From: Devosia yakushimensis
GTDB taxonomy: Bacteria > Pseudomonadota > Alphaproteobacteria > Rhizobiales > Devosiaceae
NCBI RefSeq assembly: GCF_030159855.1
Contig: NZ_BSNG01000004.1
Span: forward strand, 248,001 to 312,000
Length of the DNA stretch: 64,000 bases
Direction: 5' to 3'
Part shown: positions 32,774 through 39,546 of the stretch, piece after piece
Layout of the letters: the number at the start of each line of letters is the position of its first letter
How positions within the stretch are numbered: the first letter of the stretch is position 1
Position numbers and translations under genes: made by a program
Notes under the pieces: generated by a model
What the model saw: the letters and a program-made list of their open reading frames with translations, nothing else
Told to the model about the DNA's origin: nothing
Databases searched by the model: none

Positions 32774-33610
32774 CTAGACCTCGGCCACGCCGGCATCGGC
32801 CAGGATGACTTCGAGCTTGGGGTCCAGCAATTCGGCCGCCGGCAGCCCGATGCCGAATGTGCCGCTCAGCACCTCGCGCAATTCGGCGACGCTGGTCAGC
32901 AGCCTTTGCTCGGGCTCGCCTTCCAGCGGTTCGATGGTGAGGCGATTGTTAAGCAGCTTGATGCGCTGCCCCTTGGGCGAAAGCGCCACACGCAATTGCT
33001 TGGTGAAAGGAGAGGCCGGATCGCCCGAAATCACCGCATTGATCGGCTCGTAAGCGGCGTCGCCCCATTCCTCGGTGGTAAAGCTATAGAGCACCCGCCA
33101 GTCGTCCCCCAGCTTGACCTCAAGCCGCCATTCGGGGTCGCCTCCGGTGAAGCGATAGGTCTCGTGCGGGGTCTGCTGCTCCACATCGGCACGCAGTCGC
33201 AGCGGCGCGGTCAGCGTCAACCCGCCAAAGCCAACATCGGCAATATAGGTGGCCCCGCTGATATCGACCGCCACCAGCATATGGTCGGGCCGCTCCTTGA
33301 CGGCCTCGGGATCGCTCCACAGCACGGTGGCGGCCAGCCCGCGGACGGAATAGTCGAGCTCGGCCAGCATGCGCTTGAGCAGCATATTATGCTCGAAGCA
33401 ATAGCCGCCCCGCTTTTCCCCGAGCAGCTTTTTTTCAAGACTCTGCTGGTCCAGCGCCACGGGCAGGCCGAGCAGGGGGCTGAGATTTTCAAACGGGATC
33501 GCCGCGGGGTGCAATTCATGCAGCAATTCGAGTGTGGCCAGACTCGGGGCGATCGATCCGGCAAATCCGATTCGCTCGAAATAGGCGTTTAGATTGACCT
33601 TTTGGCTCAT
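32774..33610 (-). CDS. Arylamine N-acetyltransferase
   Basis: A 278-residue NAT-family enzyme. The catalytic cysteine is in EKRGGYCFEHNMLLKRML (motif RGGxCxE.N), the catalytic histidine region is in DHMLVAV, and the aspartate is in YIADVGFGG. It transfers acetyl groups from acetyl-CoA to arylamines or hydrazines. The ATG at 33610 (MSQKVNLNAYFERIGF) is preferred to one 12 codons upstream, matching the family N-terminus. It is the first gene of a three-gene minus-strand operon with the YdeI-like and DUF1697 genes. Confidence 0.93.
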   Translation of the reverse strand: MSQKVNLNAYFERIGFAGSIAPSLATLELLHELHPAAIPFENLSPLLGLPVALDQQSLEKKLLGEKRGGYCFEHNMLLKRMLAELDYSVRGLAATVLWSDPEAVKERPDHMLVAVDISGATYIADVGFGGLTLTAPLRLRADVEQQTPHETYRFTGGDPEWRLEVKLGDDWRVLYSFTTEEWGDAAYEPINAVISGDPASPFTKQLRVALSPKGQRIKLLNNRLTIEPLEGEPEQRLLTSVAELREVLSGTFGIGLPAAELLDPKLEVILADAGVAEV

Positions 33611-33782
33611 CGGCCACCCTTGAGGCTGTTTCCGTCGCAAGCGCAATATGGGCGATCCACCACCGCTTTGTCACCGTCCCCCTAAAGGCTTTCCCGATGT
33701 GGCGGTGACGTGGATAGTGCCAGCAGGCCATCACGACAAGAGTGCCCGGCCTTGATTGTAACTACAAGAGTAGATACATTGT

Positions 33783-34058
33783 ATGCCATATGAATGGGAT
33801 AGCGCCAAGAACCGCGCCAACCGGCTCAAACATGGGATCAGCTTTGAAGAAGCACAGCTGATTTTTACCGGACCGGTCTTTTCCTGGGTCGATATGCGTT
33901 TCGACTATGGCGAGGTGAGGACGGTGAGCATCGGCTTGATCCGTGAAGTTGTGGCGGTGACCGTGGTGCATACCGACCGCAATGGCACGACCCGCATCAT
34001 TTCTGCGCGGCTTGCCAATCAGCGTGAAAGGGCAATCTATGACGACCATCTCCGATAA
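33783..34058 (+). CDS. brnT: BrnT-family toxin
   Basis: A 91-residue protein of the BrnT type: YEWDSAKNRANRLKHGISFE, then EAQLIFTGPVF, and the VVAVTVVHTDRNGTTRIISAR segment (in part: VHTDRNGTTRIISARLAN). BrnT is a ribonuclease of the RelE-like fold that halts growth when free. It overlaps the start of the BrnA antitoxin by 20 bp, as usual for toxin-first brnTA modules. The catalytic residues Lys/His in KHGIS and the C-terminal RERAIY are retained. Confidence 0.93.
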   Translation: MPYEWDSAKNRANRLKHGISFEEAQLIFTGPVFSWVDMRFDYGEVRTVSIGLIREVVAVTVVHTDRNGTTRIISARLANQRERAIYDDHLR

Positions 34059-34290
34059 ACGCCTTGCCGAGCTGGCCAACCGCAAGGACGAGCAGATCGA
34101 CTATAGCGATATCCCCGAACTGGACGATGCGTTTTGGGCCAATGCCCGTCTGGTCGAGCCGGACGGCACGCAACAGATCACGCTCCGCGTCAAGAAATCG
34201 GTCCTTGAGGCCTATAAGGCTACCGGCAAGGGCTACCAGACCCGCATGAATGCCGTGCTGGAATCCTATGCCAAGACGCTGAGGAAGTAG
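34039..34290 (+). CDS. brnA: BrnA-family antitoxin
   Basis: An 83-residue protein with IPELDDAFWANARLVEP, then QQITLRVKKSVLEAYKATG and GYQTRMNAVLESYAK, the pattern of BrnA antitoxins with a ribbon-helix-helix C-terminal DNA-binding part. It neutralises BrnT and represses the operon. The ATG at 34039 follows AAAGGG by 7 bp and overlaps the toxin gene by 20 bp. Repeat A4 begins about 40 bp downstream. Confidence 0.92.
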   Translation: MTTISDKRLAELANRKDEQIDYSDIPELDDAFWANARLVEPDGTQQITLRVKKSVLEAYKATGKGYQTRMNAVLESYAKTLRK

Positions 34291-34328
34291 GCCGGCCGAG
34301 CCCCTAGCGCCACCCACCCACGATCGCT

Positions 34329-34403
34329 TCCCTCGGGCTTGACCCGAGGGCCTTTCCCAGTCCGGCACACGCGGCGAACGACCCTCGGATCAAGCCCGAG
34401 GGA
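34329..34403. repeat. Family A fold-back repeat, copy A4 (miniature form)
   Basis: Arms with cores CCTCGGGCTTGACCCGAGG and CCTCGGATCAAGCCCGAGG enclose an unusual spacer (CCCAGTCCGGCACACGCGG) that differs from the GCTTGTGCC spacers of the other copies. Confidence 0.85.
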
Positions 34404-34473
34404 GGCGGCGGTGGTGTGCGAGGATTTTGCGGCTCGGTGGAGCATCCGGCTTACTGAACGTCGACCGTGCGGC

Positions 34474-35151
34474 TCAATCGGCGTAGGCGATCCAGCCCTT
34501 GAAGCTCAAGCCGGCGTAAAAGAGGCTGACATGGGTAAAGCCTGCTTCCTGCAACATGGCTTCCTCCTCCTCCGGCGAGAGGATCGATAGCCGCGTGCCG
34601 ATGGCTTGGCGGGCGCTGGCCAATTGGGCGGGATCGGCGCCATCGGCGGCCGAGAAGGCGACATGGCGGGCGATCCAGTGCGAGCGTTCGGGTTCGGTCT
34701 GGGGAAAGCTGATATGGGCCAGCACCAGCGGCGCGCCCGGCTTGAGGCGCCGGCGCAGTTCGCTCAGCGTTGCAAGGCGCTGGTCGCGGGCGATGAAATG
34801 AAAGGTCAAAAGGCTCGTCGCCGCGTCGAACGGGCATTCCGGCGCATCCCCGGCATAGCCGTGATGCAGCCTGATGCGCGCGCCATGGGCGGCGCTGGTT
34901 TCCCGCGCCAGGTCCAGCATATCGGCCGATGGGTCCACCCCGTCGAACGACCATCCTGGATGCGCCTCGGCCAGCGCCTGAAGCTCCAGCCCGCCCCCGG
35001 CCCCCAGCACCAGCACACGGCCATCGGCCGGCACTGTCTCGGCCAGCAGCAGCGAGATCATGCGATGCAGGCTCCCATAGCCCGGCACCTGCCGCGGCGG
35101 GCCCTTGGCATAGCTGCTGCTGGCATGCCCATCGAAGGGGTTCGGTTTCAT
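34474..35151 (-). CDS. Class I SAM-dependent methyltransferase
   Basis: A 225-residue methyltransferase. VLVLGAGGGLELQALAE is motif I (SAM binding), DGVDPSADMLDLAR is motif II, and LTFHFIARDQRLATLSELRRRLKPG contains motif III (in part: LATLSELRRRLKPG). The N-terminal region FDGHASSSYAKGPPRQVPGY resembles ubiE/CmoA-type enzymes. The substrate is unknown. A 7-bp inverted repeat lies just upstream of the start and could be an operator. Confidence 0.85.
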   Translation of the reverse strand: MKPNPFDGHASSSYAKGPPRQVPGYGSLHRMISLLLAETVPADGRVLVLGAGGGLELQALAEAHPGWSFDGVDPSADMLDLARETSAAHGARIRLHHGYAGDAPECPFDAATSLLTFHFIARDQRLATLSELRRRLKPGAPLVLAHISFPQTEPERSHWIARHVAFSAADGADPAQLASARQAIGTRLSILSPEEEEAMLQEAGFTHVSLFYAGLSFKGWIAYAD

Positions 35152-35174
35152 GGGCTCGATCCATTCCAGATTAA

Positions 35175-35195
35175 ATGTAACTTACAATGTTACAT
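35175..35195 (-). promoter_or_regulatory. Inverted repeat upstream of the methyltransferase gene
   Basis: ATGTAAC (35175-35181) and GTTACAT (35189-35195) are perfect 7-bp arms around TTACAAT. It lies 24 bp upstream of the methyltransferase start and about 40 bp past the toxin gene end. The motif GTAACTTACA resembles the arm of the MazE-type operator at 35850 in 8 of 10 positions. The binder is unknown. Confidence 0.5.
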
Positions 35196-35235
35196 GAATG
35201 GTTCGGGCGTCAAGCCGGCCGCCTTCCGGCGCTGC

Positions 35236-35586
35236 CTATTCGAAAATCGCTGCCAGCCGGGCCAGGACATCCTCGATAATGTCTGCCGGCACCGCTTCAC
35301 CGGTCTTGCTGGCATTTCGCGCGACCAGATCGACCGCTTTGACCTGATCGAGTTGAATGATCCCCGTAACCGAGGTTCCCGCTCCTGAAAGGCTGACATA
35401 GGTGCCACCGGCCCGCGATGCATTGCCCACGGTGGTAATCGGAGCGACATAAGGCAGGTGGGTCGCGTTATAATCACGCGTGGTGAGGATCAAGACATAG
35501 TGTTTGCCGGTCTGCTCGCGGCCAGCCGAAGGGCGCAGATCGAGATGATAAATCTCCCCACGCTCGGCAATCTGCTTTCTTACCAA
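35236..35586 (-). CDS. MazF/PemK-family endoribonuclease toxin
   Basis: A 116-residue PemK/MazF-type toxin: RGEIYHLDLRPSAGREQTGK is the conserved N-terminal strand loop with the Arg and Asp-Leu pair, YVLILTTRDYNATHLPYVAPITT follows (in part: VLILTTRDYN), and TGIIQLDQVKAVDLVAR ends the fold. Free MazF cleaves mRNA. It overlaps the upstream antitoxin gene by 7 bp, so toxin translation is coupled to the antitoxin. The fold looks complete. Confidence 0.92.
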   Translation of the reverse strand: MVRKQIAERGEIYHLDLRPSAGREQTGKHYVLILTTRDYNATHLPYVAPITTVGNASRAGGTYVSLSGAGTSVTGIIQLDQVKAVDLVARNASKTGEAVPADIIEDVLARLAAIFE

Positions 35587-35843
35587 GTCTCGCGCCCCAC
35601 GGGCGGAGCATCCAGCCAGTCCCTGTCGGCCTCCGCCAAGGCGTCGATACCGGCGGCCTTTTCCTCGGCCAGCAATTGCTGCAGGGAATATTTGGGCCTG
35701 GAGGGCTTGGCCACCAGAGCACCGTCCTCAACTGAAATGTCGAAGACCGCGCCGATCTTGACGCTCATGGTCTCGAGCAATTCGGGCGGAATGGCCAGCA
35801 TGGCCGAGCCGCCGACCTTGCGCAGCTTTGCAGCAGTCATCAC
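35580..35843 (-). CDS. MazE/AbrB-family antitoxin
   Basis: An 87-residue protein with the N-terminal AbrB/MazE swapped-hairpin pattern KLRKVGGSAMLAIPPELLETM, then GAVFDISVEDGALVAKPSRPKYS in outline and an acidic C-terminal tail (EEKAAGIDALAEADRDW) that wraps the toxin. Two adjacent ATG codons (35843 and 35840) are possible starts. A palindromic operator lies at once upstream, consistent with autorepression by the MazE-MazF complex. Confidence 0.88.
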   Translation of the reverse strand: MMTAAKLRKVGGSAMLAIPPELLETMSVKIGAVFDISVEDGALVAKPSRPKYSLQQLLAEEKAAGIDALAEADRDWLDAPPVGRETW

Positions 35844-35849
35844 AACCTC

Positions 35850-35875
35850 GTAAGTTATACCACAATATAACTTAC
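35850..35875 (-). promoter_or_regulatory. Operator palindrome of the MazE/MazF-type module
   Basis: Perfect 10-bp arms GTAAGTTATA and TATAACTTAC, separated by CCACAA, begin 7 bp upstream of the antitoxin start. The AT-rich arms contain TATAAC-like -10 elements, so binding here would block transcription. Confidence 0.78.
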
Positions 35876-35906
35876 AACGCCGCTGGAAACAAGGCAGCCG
35901 AAAATC

Positions 35907-36350
35907 CTACTGCGCCTTGCGGACCCGGATCACCACGTCGACATGGCTCACCTTCATGCCCTTGGGGGCATCGGGCAGGGCGGCGAATTCGACCGAGCTG
36001 GCCGGAATGTCGATCATGCGCTGCTCGTCTTCCACGTAGAAGTGATGGTGGTCGGACGTGTCGGTATCGAAATAGGAGCGCGAGGCATCCACCGCCACTT
36101 CACGCAGGAGCCCGGCTTCATGGAACTGGTGCAGCGTATTGTAGATGGTGGCCAGCGAAACATTGACGCGCGACTGGCTCGCCTCGTCATGCAATTGCTC
36201 GGCGCTGACATGGCGATGGGGGCCGCCGAACAGCAATTCGGCCAGCGCCACGCGCTGCCGGGTCGGACGGAGACCGGCCATGCGCAACACGGCGGTGAGG
36301 CACGGTTTGCGCGAGGGAACTGACCGGGCGGTCTGGGTACGATCTGACAT
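35907..36350 (-). CDS. irr: Iron response regulator Irr (Fur superfamily)
   Basis: A 147-residue Fur-family regulator. The N-terminal winged helix has GLRPTRQRVALAELLFGG and VNVSLATIYNTLHQFHEAGLL; the metal site is the HHH run (His101-103) in TSDHHHFYVED, which in rhizobial Irr proteins takes part in haem and metal sensing. The C-terminal Fur CxxC zinc motifs are missing, as in Irr. Irr represses haem synthesis and other genes when iron and haem are low, and is itself degraded when haem is present. It sits divergent to fabA, the typical Hyphomicrobiales arrangement. Confidence 0.93.
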   Translation of the reverse strand: MSDRTQTARSVPSRKPCLTAVLRMAGLRPTRQRVALAELLFGGPHRHVSAEQLHDEASQSRVNVSLATIYNTLHQFHEAGLLREVAVDASRSYFDTDTSDHHHFYVEDEQRMIDIPASSVEFAALPDAPKGMKVSHVDVVIRVRKAQ

Positions 36351-36391
36351 TGGGTCCTTTTACTTCATCAAAGGGCCGGAAACCTAAGCTC

Positions 36392-36420
36392 CTTATAGCT
36401 ATCGCGGGTTTTTCACACAA
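36392..36420 (-). promoter_or_regulatory. Sigma-70-like promoter of irr
   Basis: On the minus strand TTGTGT (36420-36415) and TATAAG (36397-36392) are separated by 17 bp, close to consensus. Transcription would start near 36385, about 35 bp before the irr ATG, which has AAGGA upstream. Confidence 0.65.
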
Positions 36421-36535
36421 GCGTCACAGGTGCCGCAGGCCCCATGCTGCGGCCACAAGCGGTGCGGTGGCACTATTGACCCTCTGAGCCGCCCCCTATA
36501 CGAGACGAGCTTCAAGGTTAACCGGGGGACTTTTA

Positions 36536-37060
36536 ATGGCCGATCGGCAGAACGCATTTGGGTATGAAGAGCTTTTGGCCCATGGCCGTGGCGAACTGCC
36601 TGGCCAGATGGATGCCCGTCTGCCGGCCCCACCCATGCTGATGTTCGACCGCATCACCCAGATCGAGGCCGAAGGCGGCGCCTATGGCAAGGGCTTTGTC
36701 GTTGCCGAACTCGACCTCAAGCCGGACCTCTGGTTTTTCAATTGCCATTTCATCGGCGACCCCGTGATGCCCGGATGCCTGGGGCTGGACGCACTTTGGC
36801 AGATGACCGGTTTCTTTCTGGGCTGGTCCGGCTCGCCCGGCCGCGGCCGCGCACTGGGCGGGGAAATCAAGTTCACCGGCCAGGCGACGGTGGACAAGAA
36901 GCTGCTGGAATATCGCATCGACATCAAGCGCCAGATGCGTTCGCCCTTGCCCTTCGGCATCGCTACAGGCACCGTAAAGGCCGATGGCGAAGTCATTTAT
37001 ATCGCCGAGAACCTCAGGGTGGGCCTCATTCCTATCGCAGAGGGCGGAAAAAGCGCCTGA
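36536..37060 (+). CDS. fabA: 3-hydroxydecanoyl-[ACP] dehydratase FabA
   Basis: A 174-residue hot-dog-fold enzyme. The active-site histidine is in NCHFIGDPVMPGCLGLDALW, which also holds the catalytic Asp, exactly as in E. coli FabA. It dehydrates 3-hydroxydecanoyl-ACP and isomerises the product to cis-3-decenoyl-ACP, the branch point of unsaturated fatty acid synthesis. A TTGACC (36476) lies about 60 bp upstream and may be its -35. fabB follows 105 bp later, across an inverted repeat, as part of a probable fabAB operon. Confidence 0.97.
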   Translation: MADRQNAFGYEELLAHGRGELPGQMDARLPAPPMLMFDRITQIEAEGGAYGKGFVVAELDLKPDLWFFNCHFIGDPVMPGCLGLDALWQMTGFFLGWSGSPGRGRALGGEIKFTGQATVDKKLLEYRIDIKRQMRSPLPFGIATGTVKADGEVIYIAENLRVGLIPIAEGGKSA

Positions 37061-37081
37061 CAGGGGTGCAATGACACGAAA

Positions 37082-37106
37082 TTGTACGAAGTTAATGGTC
37101 GTACAA
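37082..37106 (+). promoter_or_regulatory. Inverted repeat between fabA and fabB
   Basis: Perfect 8-bp arms TTGTACGA (37082-37089) and TCGTACAA (37099-37106) are separated by 9 bp, 60 bp before fabB. The spacing suits a dimeric TetR- or GntR-type regulator. No regulator gene of that kind is adjacent. Confidence 0.55.
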
Positions 37107-37165
37107 GACAATAAGAGACGCCCGCGCCAAGGGCGCGCCCTGAATTTCGACGGAGCGAGGTTGCA

Positions 37166-38392
37166 ATGAGACGAGTTGTCGTCACCGGCATGGGTATCAT
37201 TTCCTCGATCGGCAATAGCCTGGACGAGGTTACCGCCAGCCTCAAGGCGGCCAGGCCCGGCATTGTCTTTGCCCAGGATCAGGCCGAGCTGGGTTTCCGC
37301 AGCCACGTCAAGGGCGATCCGCGCCTCGACCCCTTCGAGCTGCTCGATCGCCGCGTCACCCGCTTCATGGGCCAGGGCGCGGCCTGGAACTACCTGGCCA
37401 TGCAGCAGGCCATTGCCGATGCGGGGCTCGAGCAAAGCGATATTTCCAACCCCATGACCGGCATTGTCATGGGCTCGGGCGGCTCCTCCACCCGCACCAT
37501 TGTCGAAGCGGCCGATATCACCCGCAAGAATACCAGCCCCAAGCGCATCGGGCCGCTGGCCGTGCCCAAGGCCATGGGCTCGACCGCCTCGGCGACGCTC
37601 GCCACTGCCTTCGGCATCAAGGGCGTCAACTATTCCATCACCGCCGCCTGCGCCACCTCCAAGCATTGCATCGGCAATGGCATGGAGCAGATCATGCTGG
37701 GCAAGCAGGACATCGTCTTTGCCGGCGGCCACGAAGATCTCGACTGGACGCTGACCGACCTGTTCGACGCCATGGGCGCGCTGAGCTCGGATTTCAACGC
37801 CACCCCCGAGCGGGCCTCGCGCTGCTACGACGCGGCGCGCGATGGCTTTGTCATCTCGGGCGGCGCGGGCGTGCTGGTGCTCGAGGAATATGAGCATGCC
37901 AAGGCGCGCGGCGCCAAGATCTGGGCCGAACTGGTGGGCTATGGCGCCACCTCCGACGGCCTCGACATGGTGGCCCCATCCGGGGAAGGCGCGGTGCGCT
38001 GCATGCAGATGGCATTGAAAAATGTCGGCCCCAAAGTCGACTATATCAATCCCCACGCCACCTCGACCCCGGTGGGCGACGTCAAGGAAATCGAGGCCAT
38101 CCGCGCCGTCTTCGGCGATGCCGGCAAATGCCCGCCCATCTCGGCCACCAAGTCGCTGACCGGCCACAGCCAGGGCGCCACGGGTGTCCATGAATCGATC
38201 TATTCGATCCTGATGATGAAGCACCGCTTCATCGCCGCCAGCGCCAATATCGAAACGCTCGATCCGGCCTTCGAAGACATGCCCATCCTGCGCCAGCGCC
38301 GGGACGATGTGGACCTGGGCGTGGTCCTCTCCAATTCCTTCGGCTTCGGCGGCACCAATGCTGCTCTGGTGTTCAAGCATATTGATGCGTGA
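37166..38392 (+). CDS. fabB: Beta-ketoacyl-ACP synthase I FabB
   Basis: A 408-residue thiolase-fold condensing enzyme. The catalytic triad is visible as the cysteine in TAACATSKHCIGNG, a histidine in NPHATSTPVGDV and a histidine in TKSLTGHSQGATG. FabB elongates cis-3-decenoyl-ACP made by FabA, so the pair makes unsaturated acyl chains. In many rhizobia fabI follows; here a GIY-YIG unit within inverted repeats stands instead. AGCGAGGTTGCA precedes the start. Confidence 0.97.
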   Translation: MRRVVVTGMGIISSIGNSLDEVTASLKAARPGIVFAQDQAELGFRSHVKGDPRLDPFELLDRRVTRFMGQGAAWNYLAMQQAIADAGLEQSDISNPMTGIVMGSGGSSTRTIVEAADITRKNTSPKRIGPLAVPKAMGSTASATLATAFGIKGVNYSITAACATSKHCIGNGMEQIMLGKQDIVFAGGHEDLDWTLTDLFDAMGALSSDFNATPERASRCYDAARDGFVISGGAGVLVLEEYEHAKARGAKIWAELVGYGATSDGLDMVAPSGEGAVRCMQMALKNVGPKVDYINPHATSTPVGDVKEIEAIRAVFGDAGKCPPISATKSLTGHSQGATGVHESIYSILMMKHRFIAASANIETLDPAFEDMPILRQRRDDVDLGVVLSNSFGFGGTNAALVFKHIDA

Positions 38393-38424
38393 GGGATTTC
38401 GTCCCTAACTCTCCTCCCCACAAT

Positions 38425-38804
38425 CGCCTCCCGCGGACTTGATCCGCGGGTCTTTCTTCGCCCATGCTGATGTATGGCTTGGGTCTATATTCTCACGAAC
38501 AGGAAATTCGGGACGCTCTATATTGGCGCCACGACAAATCTTGTGCAGCGCATCTGGCAGCACAGAAACGAGGTCGTTCCGAGCTTTACCAAGCGGTACC
38601 ACCTGCATCGGCTGGTTTATTTTGAGGAGCACCAGACCATTTATCGCGCCATGCAGCGCGAACGCACCATGAAGCATTGGAAGGCGGAGTGGAAGGTGGC
38701 CCTGATCGAAGAGGCCAATCCCGAATGGGATGATCTCTATTGGGGAATAGCTGCCGGTTAAGCGGCGCCCGATAGAGACCCGCGGATCAAGTCCGCGGGA
38801 GGCG
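38425..38804. mobile_element. GIY-YIG unit with perfect 29-bp terminal inverted repeats (family A, copy A5)
   Basis: The ends at 38425-38453 and 38776-38804 are exact reverse complements over 29 bp, each with an internal palindrome (CCGCGGACTTGATCCGCGG). They enclose a 322-bp interior filled by one 95-residue GIY-YIG gene, with about 20 bp before its start and 15 bp after its stop. The outer flank CACAATCGCC and the right flank GGCGGTG are shared with the gene-free family A copies, so the unit looks like the full-length form of that repeat. Mobility is inferred and not shown. Confidence 0.75.
38474..38761 (+). CDS. GIY-YIG nuclease family protein
   Basis: A 95-residue single-domain protein. 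VYILTNRKFGTLYIGATTNL holds the GIY/YIG pair as VYI and YIG with the catalytic Tyr residues, followed by the Arg in LVQRIWQHRN and the catalytic Glu region in YFEEHQTIYRAMQRERTMK. Stand-alone proteins of this type (UvrC/homing-endonuclease-like fold) are multicopy in many alphaproteobacteria and their role is unknown. The gene lies precisely between 29-bp inverted repeats, which suggests that protein and repeats form one unit, by analogy with RAYT-REP systems. Confidence 0.9.
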   Translation: MAWVYILTNRKFGTLYIGATTNLVQRIWQHRNEVVPSFTKRYHLHRLVYFEEHQTIYRAMQRERTMKHWKAEWKVALIEEANPEWDDLYWGIAAG

Positions 38805-38832
38805 GCGGTGAGGAGGGGACCTTGTGGCCCCC

Positions 38833-39546
38833 TCAATACGAAAACTCGGCAAACCGCGCATCCTTGCCGTCATAGGTCAGCACCCGGCCGACCAGGGGGG
38901 TGCCGATGCCGGTGATGAGCTTGATGGCTTCCATGGCCATCAGCGTGCCGATTACCCCGGTGAGTGGGCCCAATATGCCGGTGGCCTCGCAGCTTGGCAG
39001 GTCGGCGTCGTCGGCGTCTTCGGGGTAAAGCGCGGCAAAGCCCGGGCCGCCCGGCGCGAATACCGTGACCTGGCCGTCAAACATCGAGACCGCGCCTGAG
39101 ACCAAGGGCTTGCCCAGCCGCTCTGCGGCGCCGGCCACGATGCGGCGGGTGGCAAGATTGTCCGTGCCGTCCAGCACCAGATCATAGGCGCCCACCAGGC
39201 GCTCCACATTGCTCGCGTCGAGCCGCTCGGCATGGGGCACCACGCCCACATGCGGGTTGAGCGCCCCGGCAAATCCGGCAGCGCTGGCGACCTTGCCCAC
39301 GCCGATCCCGGCTGTGGTGTGGATCACCTGCCGCTGCAGGTTGGACAGCGAAACCGTATCGTGATCGACAATGCCCAGCGCGCCGACACCCGCGCCCGCG
39401 AGATAGGCGATGACGGGGCTGCCCAGGCCCCCCGCGCCCACCACCAGCACGCGGGCGCGTTGCAAGGCCTGCTGGCCGGCGCCGCCCATGCCCTTGAGCA
39501 CCAGGTGCCGGGCATAGCGGCGGCTTTCTTCGAGCGAGAAACTCAT
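38833..39546 (-). CDS. HesA/MoeB/ThiF-family E1-like adenylyltransferase
   Basis: A 237-residue E1-like enzyme. VLVVGAGGLGSPVIAYLAGAG is the ATP-binding Rossmann loop, HDTVSLSNLQRQVIH contains the conserved Asn-Gln-Arg cluster, GKVASAAGF gives the Lys, and LDGTDNLATRR the Asp. It should adenylate the C-terminal Gly-Gly of a sulfur carrier (MoaD or ThiS). The cysteine in LPSCEATGILGP is retained, but the CxxC zinc pair expected near residue 172 is missing (the sequence there is GFAALYPEDADD). It overlaps the DUF2259 gene by 4 bp. Confidence 0.88.
   Translation of the reverse strand: MSFSLEESRRYARHLVLKGMGGAGQQALQRARVLVVGAGGLGSPVIAYLAGAGVGALGIVDHDTVSLSNLQRQVIHTTAGIGVGKVASAAGFAGALNPHVGVVPHAERLDASNVERLVGAYDLVLDGTDNLATRRIVAGAAERLGKPLVSGAVSMFDGQVTVFAPGGPGFAALYPEDADDADLPSCEATGILGPLTGVIGTLMAMEAIKLITGIGTPLVGRVLTYDGKDARFAEFSY

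Noticed and set aside
36533..38380. A 615-codon minus-strand frame over fabA and fabB
   Set aside because: Antisense shadow of two well-identified genes.
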